Shown here: positions 8,569 through 19,003 of the stretch, in pieces
How positions within the stretch are numbered: the stretch's first letter is position 1
Layout: each line of letters starts with the position of its first letter
NCBI RefSeq assembly: GCF_964204645.1
Contig: NC_134027.1
Coordinates: 14,246,485 to 14,310,484, forward strand
Origin: Tubulanus polymorphus
Taxonomy: Eukaryota; Nemertea; Palaeonemertea; Tubulaniformes; Tubulanidae
Direction of reading: 5' to 3'
DNA: 64,000 bases
Position numbers and translations under genes: made by a program
The notes under the pieces: generated by a model
Databases searched by the model: none
Seen by the model: only the letters and a program-made list of their open reading frames with translations
Told to the model about the DNA's origin: nothing

Positions 8569-11500
8569 CTGCCCTAATTTGACAAAATGCTGTATGTCCG
8601 ACACCCCATATTTTTTCTAATTCAACATTTTTGTTTTTTCCACAGCCATCCTACAATATATGTCAGAGATGTTCACAAATGGGTAAAAATGTGTATATAA
8701 TCATGTATTACCATGTGATAATGGTATCCTATGAAAATAATTTGTTTTTTGTTTTTTTAGAAAAAAATACATACTTCAGTTTGTCAAATTGTTTAAGTCG
8801 ACGCGTTAGATGTCGTCCTGTAGTATGTTTAAGTTACTGCATTTTGTCATAAAAAATTTAAGAGATGCCGCTTTCTGTAAAAGCAGCTATATAAAAATAA
8901 ACTAACAATATGCTTTAAGTTGAAATAAAATAATTTAATTTTAACTTTGAATAATTTCATTTGAACAATTTATCAATGAAAATACAGTATGTAATTTCTA
9001 ATAATTTATGCAGTTATGATTTCGCCAATTTAAACCATTTGAATTTTCACTGAAAAATGATTTCTAACAGTTTAGGCGGTAATTTCTCAAAACAGGGTAC
9101 ATTTCAACAATTTTTTTATTTAATAGTCTGCATCAATTAAGTCGGCCGAATTTTCACTGACAAATAATGATTGCCAAAAACTCCTGCGATTTTCAGGCAT
9201 GATTGGGCAGAGCTTGTCAATAATATCTTGCTTCTTTCTTGAAGGGATACCTCTCGGCTGGGATCGAGCTCGGGAATAAGTCTGCCCTTCAATCATCTTA
9301 GCTGCTATTTTCTTTTTCAAAAACAACCCAGACATGAATTCTTTTGCTTCATACTTCTCTTTCCAATACATGCTTACTGATTCACTTCTGAAACTAACTA
9401 TCTTCACATTTGCCAACAACGGCTTATTTGTATATTTGCCGCTGGATGTCTCATTTTCATACAAAATGAAATCAGCCGGTGACATGATTATACTTTTCCC
9501 ATAATTGTCAATAATTTTGATAAAGTCGTCAAAGTCGTAAACGTTTTTTTGGGATCTCATCCCAGTTTCGACTTTCGAATGAAAGGTATCCACACTCATG
9601 AAAGTATGGCCTTTTTCTAAGTATTTAATAGTTACTGATTCTACATTTGGGTTTACATTTGCCTCCCAACAGAGAGCCGTGTAGAGGGTCCAGTTTTTGT
9701 TTTGAGCCCCACAGTTATCACAGTAAAACTGGAAATGCTTTATATCTCTATGATCTCTAATGACTTTTATAAAGGTGCTAGAGATATCTTCGTCATTACG
9801 ACCACTCACGCCCTCATGCCAGATAATGCCCATGGGCTTAATCTTTGAATAATTTTTCCCTAGAGGTGCAAAGGTTTCATTAAAAACTACTAACCGCCGA
9901 GTAAATATTGCAGTTTTTACCCCTGGTAGTCTGGGTAACATGATTACTTTTTCAAGATCTACTGAGCATACTACTAGAGTGTCCCCATTGAAGGGTACTT
10001 CTGCATCATTTCTATACATTTCACGGGCCTTTCGAGCATTTTCTGTATGTTCCGTCCATTCACTACACAAGCTACAATCATTTGGTGAGACACAAACATG
10101 CTTTTCATGGGCCAAACAGATTTCACATTCTTCTTCGCCCAAAACAGCAAAACTAATCTTCATATCAGCCACGATACGCCTATAAGTGTCGTATGATACT
10201 TGATTGTCAGCATTTTTTATAATGTAATCCTTGTGCATCTCAGTAATGTTTATTTCGTTTGTAAGGTATCTCGTGTGAGGGGCATGTTCCCGCCTGTAGT
10301 GTGAGCAATGGGGATTGAAGGATTCTATGTGATTCTTAATCAATTGCCTTTTTTCATCTGACATTGCATGTTTAGGCGTATGCCTGCCTCTTTTATCGGG
10401 TGGTGGTGAGAATGATTCCATACCTGGAGATAGCTCACTAAGAACACTTGTCAGAATGCGATCTGATGTGTATCCCAGGGTCTTCAGGAAAAAATTCTGG
10501 CAAACCGTTTGGGATGTATTATTCACATCAGGCATGTGGAATTTTCTGTATTGTGTTTTCTTGCCGCCTAGTCGTTTTGTTGGGTATATTTTAACATGGT
10601 TGAAAACCCATGCTCTCCTCCTATCATCTTCCTCCATATCCCAAAACAATTCATGGATAACAGCTCTTCTTGCTTCAGTAAATTTTTCATTACACTTTTC
10701 ACGGGTGCATTTGCACGTTTTCAAAAGTGGATGTTCCGCCTTTAATTTAAGAAATTGATCTCTTTTGCTGAGGCGTTTTCGCTTTTTGGAACCAACAGTT
10801 TTGGCTTGTGGAGATTCATTGTCAGGTTCACCAGTAGCAGCTGCTGGGGGTTGAACTTCATTAGACTCACCGGCAACAGCGACACGTTGCACTTGCAAAT
10901 CTCCGGCAGGCTCATTATTATCAACTCGGTTTTCTGGCTCGGAAATAGAAACTTGGATAACGGGCTCACCAGTTTGGTTGGAATTGCCTATCTGTTCAGT
11001 AGGCCTTTTGGTATTTTCTGTCCATGGTTTTTTCTGTAACTCCGTGTACGTATTATTTCCTGGTGGCGAATAATTGACAATTGTTGGTTTTAAAGGCGCA
11101 GGTTTTGGGGCATCTATCACGCCTTCCTCTCTTAAAGCACTGAAAATCATTGAGAATGACAGCTGAGCCATCTTCCAAGTCCTGTAAAATAAGAGTGAAA
11201 CCTATATAAAAAGCCCTACATAAATGAGCCGATTTTGTACACTTTAGTGTCAAATTATCAGTGTATAACGGCTGTCATTTTATTTTGGTTTTTGAAACAC
11301 AGATCTTACCTTGAAATGTATTGCTCTTGTAAATGAAAGCCTAAAAAATCTTGCCTGTTCTAAAATGCTAGACCTCAAACAAAAAAATCCTTTAATTGCA
11401 ACAATTAAAGCTGTTTGATTTTATAAAAAAAACACTACTTTACTTTTACAAAATGAAGTATGTTGTCAGAAAAAATTGACAAAACGCAGTAAGTCACAAA

Positions 11501-11726
11501 CATACTTCATTTTGTCAAATTATGGATACATACTTCAGTTTGTCAACTTTAATACCAATTGCTTAGGTAACATACTGCGCTTTGTCAATTTATATCTCAA
11601 AAACTATAGGAGATATTAATTTTAGGTTTCCGCCATTGAAAAGAGCGGGTTAAGTTTACCCAGAATCCATAAAAAAGTCATTTTTTGAATTTTTCGGACA
11701 TACAGCGTTTTGTCAAATTAGGGCAG
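8569..11726. mobile_element. Complete DNA transposon, Sola-like (33-bp TIR, 4-bp TSD)
   Basis: Both ends begin CTGCCCTAATTTGACAAAA and the inverted repeat extends 33 bp (8569-8601 and 11694-11726) with one mismatch. AGTA flanks it at 8565-8568 and 11727-11730. Removing the element and one AGTA gives GTAAGCAGTAGTGATATTTT, matching the uninterrupted related sequence at about 22457 (CTAAGCAGTAGTGTTACTTT). Copies of a CAGTTTGTCAAATT-like motif recur inside both ends (for example 8782, 8840, 11470, 11510, 11534, 11578) and are likely transposase-binding sites. A 4-bp TSD and a large DDE transposase point to Sola; the superfamily call is inference. Confidence 0.85.
9120..11171 (-). CDS. DDE/RNase H-like transposase of the Sola-like element
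   Basis: An uninterrupted 683-codon frame starts at ATG 11171. Residues 1-130 are low-complexity and end in a basic KKRKRLSKRDQ stretch. A Cys-rich DNA-binding-like section follows (CKCTREKC), then VCQNFFLKTLGYTSDRI, which is common to a broad family of unannotated invertebrate proteins. A Cys cluster (CEICLAHEKHVC, CSLC) precedes the catalytic core: D405 (SVDLE), D485 (FYCDNCGAQNKN) and D528 in the GHTFMSVDTFHS motif. The fold is probably RNase H-like with an all-acidic triad. The intact frame, the near-perfect TIRs and the perfect TSD suggest recent insertion. Its promoter would lie in the ~550 bp between 11171 and the right TIR. Confidence 0.75.
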   Translation of the reverse strand: MAQLSFSMIFSALREEGVIDAPKPAPLKPTIVNYSPPGNNTYTELQKKPWTENTKRPTEQIGNSNQTGEPVIQVSISEPENRVDNNEPAGDLQVQRVAVAGESNEVQPPAAATGEPDNESPQAKTVGSKKRKRLSKRDQFLKLKAEHPLLKTCKCTREKCNEKFTEARRAVIHELFWDMEEDDRRRAWVFNHVKIYPTKRLGGKKTQYRKFHMPDVNNTSQTVCQNFFLKTLGYTSDRILTSVLSELSPGMESFSPPPDKRGRHTPKHAMSDEKRQLIKNHIESFNPHCSHYRREHAPHTRYLTNEINITEMHKDYIIKNADNQVSYDTYRRIVADMKISFAVLGEEECEICLAHEKHVCVSPNDCSLCSEWTEHTENARKAREMYRNDAEVPFNGDTLVVCSVDLEKVIMLPRLPGVKTAIFTRRLVVFNETFAPLGKNYSKIKPMGIIWHEGVSGRNDEDISSTFIKVIRDHRDIKHFQFYCDNCGAQNKNWTLYTALCWEANVNPNVESVTIKYLEKGHTFMSVDTFHSKVETGMRSQKNVYDFDDFIKIIDNYGKSIIMSPADFILYENETSSGKYTNKPLLANVKIVSFRSESVSMYWKEKYEAKEFMSGLFLKKKIAAKMIEGQTYSRARSQPRGIPSRKKQDIIDKLCPIMPENRRSFWQSLFVSENSADLIDADY

Positions 11727-12646
11727 AGTAGTGATATTTTTATCTCTTCTTTCTACGAATCGATTGTTGAATTTAGGACATTGCTCGACTGAACGCAACT
11801 GAGGAATTTTTATCGCCTAGTTTGTGCTGTATGTTAAAGAGCATCATATATTGCTTCGAATTCGGCAACACAAGAGCATCATATATAGGCTTTAATACTT
11901 CGAATAGTAACAAGTAACAAGAATATTGCTAGTAACAAGAATATTGCTCAACGGATTTACTTGAAACTTTCGTGAGATGTACGGAACTCAGGTACCTTGA
12001 GGTAAGTCTCAGGGATCTTTGATCTTCGTTCATCCACTAGGGGGTGTTTTACTTTTAAAAATTCTGACATCGAAAAGTTAGAGAAAATTTTTTGTCCTTG
12101 ACTTTCCAGCTTCGGGCGAGCACGAAAGTTGTTCAGGACAGCCCGGAGGCTAAAAAAGTCAATGGCACGCCCTATCTGCGATTAACCGTTTCGGCTCTAC
12201 AGGCTTGAAAATGGGACCCCAAATTTTTCAATGAGATTTTTGCTCCTAGCTCCTTAACCGTTGGAGATAGAATCGTGGTTGCAATGAGTGATCAGTAGCC
12301 CTTGACAAGACGCTTGTATCGATGTATGGTATAACTATGTAACTCATATGGTTCTCCAGTAGCGCCACCTATAAGACGCTGGAAAACGCATTTTCATCTA
12401 TATCGACTAAGAGAATCAATGGATTTCTATAAAAATTCATTCACATGTACCTGGTTACTAAATGCAACGAACCCCTCACATGATTAGTTCCTATTTTAAC
12501 CACTAGGGGGCGTAAATTTTGAAAAGTCATTTCAGCATCCATTTTTCGCATGTAATGCGGTCTGGTTATTATGAAAATCACAAAACTTGGTATAAGTACA
12601 TAGAAATGTGTGTAATATGCCAACCTGCATGATTAGTTCATACAAC
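11727..12646. repeat. Dispersed repeat copy B, middle part
   Basis: It resumes after the Sola-like insertion with GTGATATTTTTATCTC and aligns with copies C and D (GACTGAACGCAACTGAGGAA, CTTGAAACTTTCGTGAGATG, AATGGCACGCCCTATCTGCG, TAGCGCCACCTATAAGACGC). It stops at 12646 where the P-like transposon is inserted. It is non-coding. Confidence 0.85.
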
Positions 12647-13433
12647 CTTGGAGTAATCATTTGACTGGAGAGAGCTCGCCTATTCATTCGCTATACACAC
12701 TGTGGCCTATTCATGTAGCACCACTCGCGTCGCTTAACCGGAAGCTTTACTACCAGTATGCGCAGACGGGCTCAATCGAATACGACCTATTTAACGCATG
12801 CGCAGTTGTTACAAATATGTCCGCGCCGTTGTGAAGATTTTATTGCAAAAAGAATTGTCAAAATCGACCGATATTTAAGGAAATTACAGATTTTTACCGC
12901 GCTTATCACAAACAGTACTCAATTGAATGTAAGTGAAAAAGAATTCTTCATCAAATTAAAACCCGATTCTTCCGGATAATGGCACATACATCATATTAAA
13001 GATCGAGAGTTGATGATAATGAAATAGTAAATGTCTGTGTGTTGCGCTTCGTCGCGAAATCAATATTTGTAATGAAAATTCCCTAGTTACTGTGGTGGTA
13101 ATACAATATCCTCACTGATGATAGACTTATCATTTCTGGCCATTGGCGTTGTTGCTTTGCCAGAATCAGATTCAAAACCGCTTTATCTAGTTAATTATAT
13201 TCCTAGTCTATTTGTATCTCTCAACATATTATTATTCACTTACTTTTATCTTTTTTTTTCAGTTAGACTTTTGTTATGATTGCTTGTTTTGTTTGCATGC
13301 GAGTCTGGATGGAGTGTGTCATATGATTTTGAGCTATGGAAGGTTAGCCTATCTTCAATTATTGCAAACATAGGCTTTTCATCATACAATTAACAAATAG
13401 TGTTTTTTAATATGTGCTTTTATATTTTTGTAG

Positions 13434-16422
13434 AGGAACATTCATGCATAGCTTTGTTTTGTCGGATATGTGGCCAAGAACGTGCACTGATCGCCGACGG
13501 AAAAAAACAAATAAACAAGGAAACTCATCAACGAGATATTAACCTAATATGGAAAAGTGATGTGAAAAACAATCCGTCCAGTTATCCTCCGTATTTATGT
13601 AAGTCTTGCGACTCAATAATAAGGCGATGGCGGAAACGAAAAAATTCAAAAAAGAGCCTAATAACGTTACCGTTGAAATTAACGACTGGACCGATGATAA
13701 CGTTACGTGTCATAGCTGCATCCAAAATGTTGACAGTCTTTCCCAGGAATTTCCGGACAGTTTTGTACAGAGATTTAGTGAACTATTTAACCAGAACCAA
13801 TTTTTTGTCAATGTGTCCCAGGAAAAATTAGCGGCGTCTAAAAATGTGAGCCTGAACGATTTGTGTAAATACGTTGAGATAAACAACGATTTTCAGTGTG
13901 CAGTGTGGGTCTATGGTCACGAGATTGACCTCGAGAAGTTTCGAATTCCGAAATGTGTGTCGGCTGATGAAGATTTAATGTTATTTGTGAAACTTGTATC
14001 AAGCTGGAATGTATGCGCTGGAATTGCTGGATTTTCTGATCTATGTCGATTGCGTGCTCCGACTCCAACAGCTGTTTTTACAGATCGAAGTGGTGAGACA
14101 GTTGCCAGAGAAGAAGTTAATCCAGTGCAGTGTATTCGCCATGTCAACTGTGATTATTTTTCCTTAAAGTTATTGTGTGATGCCTGTGAAGGATACAAGT
14201 CGACTCTGAGAAGTCTTAAATCTAAAGCTGAGAAGAAAGTTGAATCCAAACCGACTGCATCATCTCATCATCGAAATGTCCAGAGCAGATTTATTGATGA
14301 AAATGAAAAATGTGCAACAAAATAGACAATTTTGGAAAAAAAGAGCAAAGTCATTATCAGCAAAAATTGAGCAGGAAATTGAAAACAAAGGAGTGAATTT
14401 GAAATCTAAATTAGATAAGTCATTGAGCCAAGTCATCCAAGATAACCCTCCTACACCTGATTCAATTGCTGAATTACTCTGGCAACAGCAAGTGACATAC
14501 AACAGCAAAAGCGAAAAAAGGCAGATGCGCTGGCACCCGTTACTCATCAAATGGTGCATTGCTCTGCAAGCCACATCGAGCAAAGCGTATGATCTTCTCA
14601 GAGACTCAAAAATTCTCGATTTGCCACACAAAACAACCTTGAGAGACTATACACATCACCTAGATACGAAAATCGGATTTTCACAGCAAATCATGGAATT
14701 CATAAAAGCGGACATTTCTTTTGATTGCTTACTAACTACCCTTTGAGAAAAATGTGATCATTGCTTTTGATGAAATAAAAATCAAAGAAGGCCTAGCATA
14801 TTCTTCCGAGACTGGAGAATTAGTCGGATTTGTGAATTTTGGAGACTATTTAAATGAAATTGAGGAGTTAGATTCCGAGAACACTTCACCTGCCCATGCA
14901 ACCCATTGTATATCATTCATGGTTCGTGGTATTTTCAAACATTTGAATAATGTATTTGGATATTTCCCGTGTGTTGGGTTCACCAGTCACCAACTATACG
15001 TTTCAGTGTGGGAAGCCATAAAAATTTTGGAGATTAATGGCTTCCATGTAAGAGGCATTGTATCCGATGGAGCATCAGCTAATAGAAAATTCTATCGAAT
15101 GCATGGTTCGGAAGAATCGCCTGAAAATGATATATTCTTCTCGTCAAACCGATATCGTCCGGGATCGAAAATATACTTTTTCTGTGATGGACCTCATTTA
15201 ATGAAAACAACCCGAAATAATATAGAGAACTCGAATTGGCATAATAAGACAAGGAATTTAGAGGTAAAAATGAATGTAAAATATGTTGGCTTATTGATCT
15301 TCACGTTCATATATTCATATTTTTTCAATTATATTTCGGTACAGTTGAATGGTCTGCCTATTCAGTGGACTCAATTGATCAGATTGGTGGAAGAAGACTT
15401 GGGCATTCAAGTATTTAGAGATGAAAATGGTGATTTTCAGGAAAACAGAAACAATGTTGGCCAGTTGAGGACACTTCCACGACTGGCCGATGAACACTTA
15501 CGTTTAACACCAGGATCTCGTATGGATGTAAAGCTAGCAGCGCAGGTACAAATTCTTAATGAAACTTATCTTATATTTATTTATTTTATGATACTAGTAA
15601 AACTCTCCACGATAAATTATATTTTAGGTGCTCAGTGGCTCTGTTGCTTCAGCCCTAAAACTGAAGATTGATAAAATACATGAATCGATTTTTTGATTGC
15701 TTGAATGTGTCAAATAGTGTTGATAGTATCCGTCAACGCAATAAGTATATTGCACCATTCACAAGAGAAAACCTGGACAGATTAGATGTAAGCATAATCT
15801 CGGAGTCAGTCGTGCATTCAGTTAATAAACTTGGTTGCTAAAGATTGCAAATTTTTTATTTCTCATTTTTTTCAGTGGTTGGAGAATAAATTCATACCAT
15901 TCTTTGAAAATTGGGAAATTCGGTGTCTCCGAAAAGTCGATTTGCCAATCGGATTACGAAGAAGAATGTGTTTAAGTCGAGAAACACTTGAAGGACTGCG
16001 AATAACTGGTAAGTTTCATTGATGGATATCATATTATTTATTACATAAACAATTACACTGTATGTACATATACATAATACATTGTATGGTTTGAAATCAA
16101 AAACTATATGAAATGCTTTGTTACAGTCAAATCCGCTGTCAATTTGATTAAAGAGCTTTTGAACGAAGATGGTGTACAGTACGTATTGACAGCAAAATTT
16201 AATCAGGACCCGTTAGAAATATACTATAGCAAGGAACGTAGATGTGGAGGCTCAAATGATAACCCGTCCGTGAAAGAGTTTCAACAAAATGCAGGAAAAC
16301 TGCTTGTTGTATGTTCCAAGACAATAAAAGGTTCTGCGAGAGGAAACTGCACAATCGTTCAAGAAAATGGCGAATCAGTCATCAATTCAGCACCTATACC
16401 TAGACGAAAATCAACTCATTAA
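13434..16422 (+). pseudogene. P-element/THAP9-like transposase, multi-exon, several frameshifts
   Basis: The first clear exon opens after an acceptor at 13433. Its N-terminal region has CRICG, LCKSC (after SYPPY) and VTCHSC, then a C-terminal CDACEGYKSTL site. A coiled-coil region and RWHPLLIKWC...AYDLLRDS...LRDYTH follow, the family signature. The catalytic region has IIAFDEIKIKEGL (about 14754-14792), SDGASANRKF (about 15065) and CDGPHLMKTTRNN (about 15184-15222). After introns (15267-15344, 15547-15628 and others) the C-terminal block LTAKFNQDPLEIYYS and SNDNPSVKEFQQ ends at 16422. Frameshifts are needed near 13640, 14280-14330, 14730 and 15695 (T-run), so this copy is probably dead, unless the sequence has errors in homopolymers. 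Confidence 0.8.
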
Positions 16423-16433
16423 ATGGTAAAAAT

Positions 16434-18076
16434 TCAATGACACTCATTCTGAGTTTTTAATTTTTTTCTTAAACATTTTTCTCGTTTTTTGGGAGTTTTA
16501 CCATCTTTCTGTGACAGGTACATGTACGCGCGACTGAAAGCATGAAGTCGCACTGTAACCCAGCAGTCAACCACTTTAGCGAACAACGAATCTTTAATTG
16601 AATCACATTCTGTATTTGCCACTAGTAATGACCAGCTTGTTTGTATTGAATCGTCATTCAAAACTGTCTCTTCAACATTTGAACGCAAATCTTGACGAAG
16701 TCTCATAACATTATTTGTCTTTAAGATTGGATTAATAATGGTTTCTAACGTTTCAAAGAACCTGTATGCAGTCGCTGACATCTCGAATAAACCCCCCCTG
16801 TTCACAATTTCTGTCCATTTCTTGGTATATACCATGAAATTTTGTGTACTTGACACTCCCGGAGACACTTTCCATAACTTTAATAAGTTCGTAAATATAT
16901 GTGCACGTTGATTTTTACATTTTCTGTAGTGATTAATCAGCTTGGCACATACATTACTACCCAAATAGTACACAACTTGCTTTTCAGTCTCTGTCAAGGT
17001 CAAATTACCTGCATTTATTTCCAGTGATTGTTTATCATAATTTGTGTACCTTTTTTTCAGAATTTCTTTAAGAAGATTTTCAAGAATTATCTGTATGAGA
17101 AAATGGTCACTACCCATGGAAGGAGTTTCTGATGCTGTTTTGAACCTTTGTATAAAATTCATGGCTGGTGCCCAAGAAGCTACTTCATGAAATTTCGAAA
17201 AGACTGCGATTTCTTTTTTTGGAAACTGTGTTTCATTGTCTCCCGCTGTCACAGCAATCCAAATTTTTTCCAAAAGTTCTGTTAACAATTGATTTAAAGT
17301 GTCTTTATAATTCGGGTTTTCAGTTAATTTTAAAACTGTGGTAGCATTTTCCAAAAGTTCCGAATTATTTATATCCGAGTTAAGAATATCCTTTACAGCA
17401 TCACAAAATAGCTGAATTTTTTCCTGTTGGAGCTCACTCAATGAATATTTTGCCTTGTCTGAAAATGAAATAATATGATGTTAAAATATTATTATTATAT
17501 ACTATATAGAGCAATTAATTATTAATATTAAATTATTATTAATGCAAAAAATAATTATTTTAAATCACCATGCGGGAATACTTACTCTGAAAGTTCTGAG
17601 TTCTTTTTTTCGTTTTTTTTTACTGTTGGAACATTTGATTTCTTCTGAGATTTTACTTGAAGCTCTTTGACTTTGTCATCCTTTATCGAATTTGAGGAGT
17701 CTTTCAGAACAGTGTGTTCAGCAGCTTGCCCTACAAGAAAGAATAAAATATCTGTACTTACAAACGATTATTTCGTGAAGATGATTAGATCCAGATGGAG
17801 AGACAGAAAATTAAGAAATGACCAACCTTTTTTGCAATTGGAACACAGAAAAACTCTGGCGTTCTCTTCCAATCGTTTTTTCAAATTCGGCACACATGGC
17901 ATATGATACCAAACTGTGCTGCAAGCGTGTGATTCACACGCAATGATATCGACCAATTCTTGAGACTGACATGAACAGTAAATTTCAAATAAATTCGAAA
18001 TATCACTGTCTTCAGATTCGGAATTATTCTCAAAATCAGATTGACTAAACCCGTACGCGATGTTATCATTCGCCAT
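16434..18076 (-). CDS. PHD-finger accessory protein of the P-like element (three putative exons)
   Basis: Exon 1 (18076-17827) starts at ATG 18076 and encodes an acidic leader then a PHD-type zinc finger: CSC, CESHAC, HMPC, CSNC (Cys4-His-Cys3 order). A second exon (about 17730-17586) is Lys-rich, and a third (about 17458-16434) is a long alpha-helical region ending with a basic KKREKCLRKKLK tail. The GT-AG sites are visible, but joining exon 2 to exon 3 needs a one-base adjustment, perhaps in the 9-T run near 17620. A PHD finger could read histone tails and steer insertion or expression. It is convergent with the transposase and lies wholly within the TIRs, so it is cargo of the element rather than a host gene. 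Confidence 0.65.
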
Positions 18077-18251
18077 TTTGTCCAGTGTTATTTACTAGTT
18101 GCTAAGCGCCGAGTTACGCCGAGTGCTGACGGAAATTGCCGAAGTCGAATCCCCGCCCACTGTGTAGCAGGTGCGCGATGATTGACTGCAACTATGATAA
18201 GCTGCGCGAAATGAATAGGCGAGCTCTCTCCAGTCAAATGATTACTCCAAG

Positions 18252-18838
18252 ATACAACTACCACCAGGGGACTGTGAAAACAACGATTTCTGCTCCTAGG
18301 TTCTTAACCGTTGCAAATAGAATCGTTGTTGGTATGTGTGGTTAGTAGCCCTTTACAAGACACTTGTATTGATGTTTGGTTTAAGTAGATAACTCATATG
18401 GTTCTCTAGGAGCGCCACCTAGAAGTTGCTGGAAATGCATTTTCATTGGTAGCTACTAAGCGGATAAAGGGATTTCTATGAAAATTGATATACATGTACC
18501 TGGATATAAGATACAACGAATCCCTAACTAACATAATTAGTTCCTATTCTAACCACTAGGGGTGTTAATGTTGAAAACTCATTCTAGCATCAGTTTTTTC
18601 GATTGTAATTCAGTAGTATGCTAACCGGCAAATTACCGGCCACTTGGGCATGGTGAAAGTACCGCATCTTCGTTATTCTCGGTGTCATTTCCCCTAACCT
18701 TGGTACATTAGAACTTTTCAGTTGTATCCCATGTAGATCAACATAGCCATGTTATCAGCTGACCCCAAGGTGGCGCTCCTTATCCAGCAAGGCATAAACC
18801 CGTTATCGCTGCTTTGCAGCTATATTTATTATTATAAT
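18252..18838. repeat. Dispersed repeat copy B, last part
   Basis: After the second copy of the TSD the repeat resumes with TACCACCAGGGGACTGTGAA and runs to AACCCGTTATCGCTGCTTTGCAGC, the 3' end block. With 7553-7588, 8262-8568 and 11727-12646 it rebuilds a copy of about 1.8 kb. Confidence 0.85.
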
Positions 18839-18960
18839 AATTATTATTATTATTATTAGGGTTTCTGCTGCCTTCGCAGAAACCCTATTGTATTCCTGCT
18901 GATTATTATTATTATTAGGGTTTCTGCTGCCTTCGCAGAAACCCTATTGTATTCCTGCTG

Positions 18961-19003
<43 letters not shown>

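Larger units (their letters stand above)
12647..18251. mobile_element. P-like DNA transposon, complete ends (42-bp TIR, 7-bp TSD)
   Basis: The ends begin CTTGGAGTAATCATTTGACT and are identical for 42 bp (12647-12688 and 18210-18251). ATACAAC is duplicated at 12640-12646 and 18252-18258. With the element removed the site reads GTTCATACAACTACCACCAG, matching intact copies at about 20208 and 22152 (GTTCATACAACTGCCACCAG). A 7-8 bp TSD fits the P superfamily. It carries two convergent genes: a P/THAP9-like transposase (+) and a PHD-finger protein (-), whose ends are about 12 bp apart. The ends look fresh although the transposase frame has several shifts. Confidence 0.88.

Noticed and set aside
9940-11039. 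Plus-strand open frames over the Sola-like transposase
   Set aside because: They are antisense shadows of an intact 683-codon gene.
13838-14147. Minus-strand open frames over the P-like transposase
   Set aside because: They are shadows of the coding plus strand, which carries the recognisable zinc-binding and transposase motifs.
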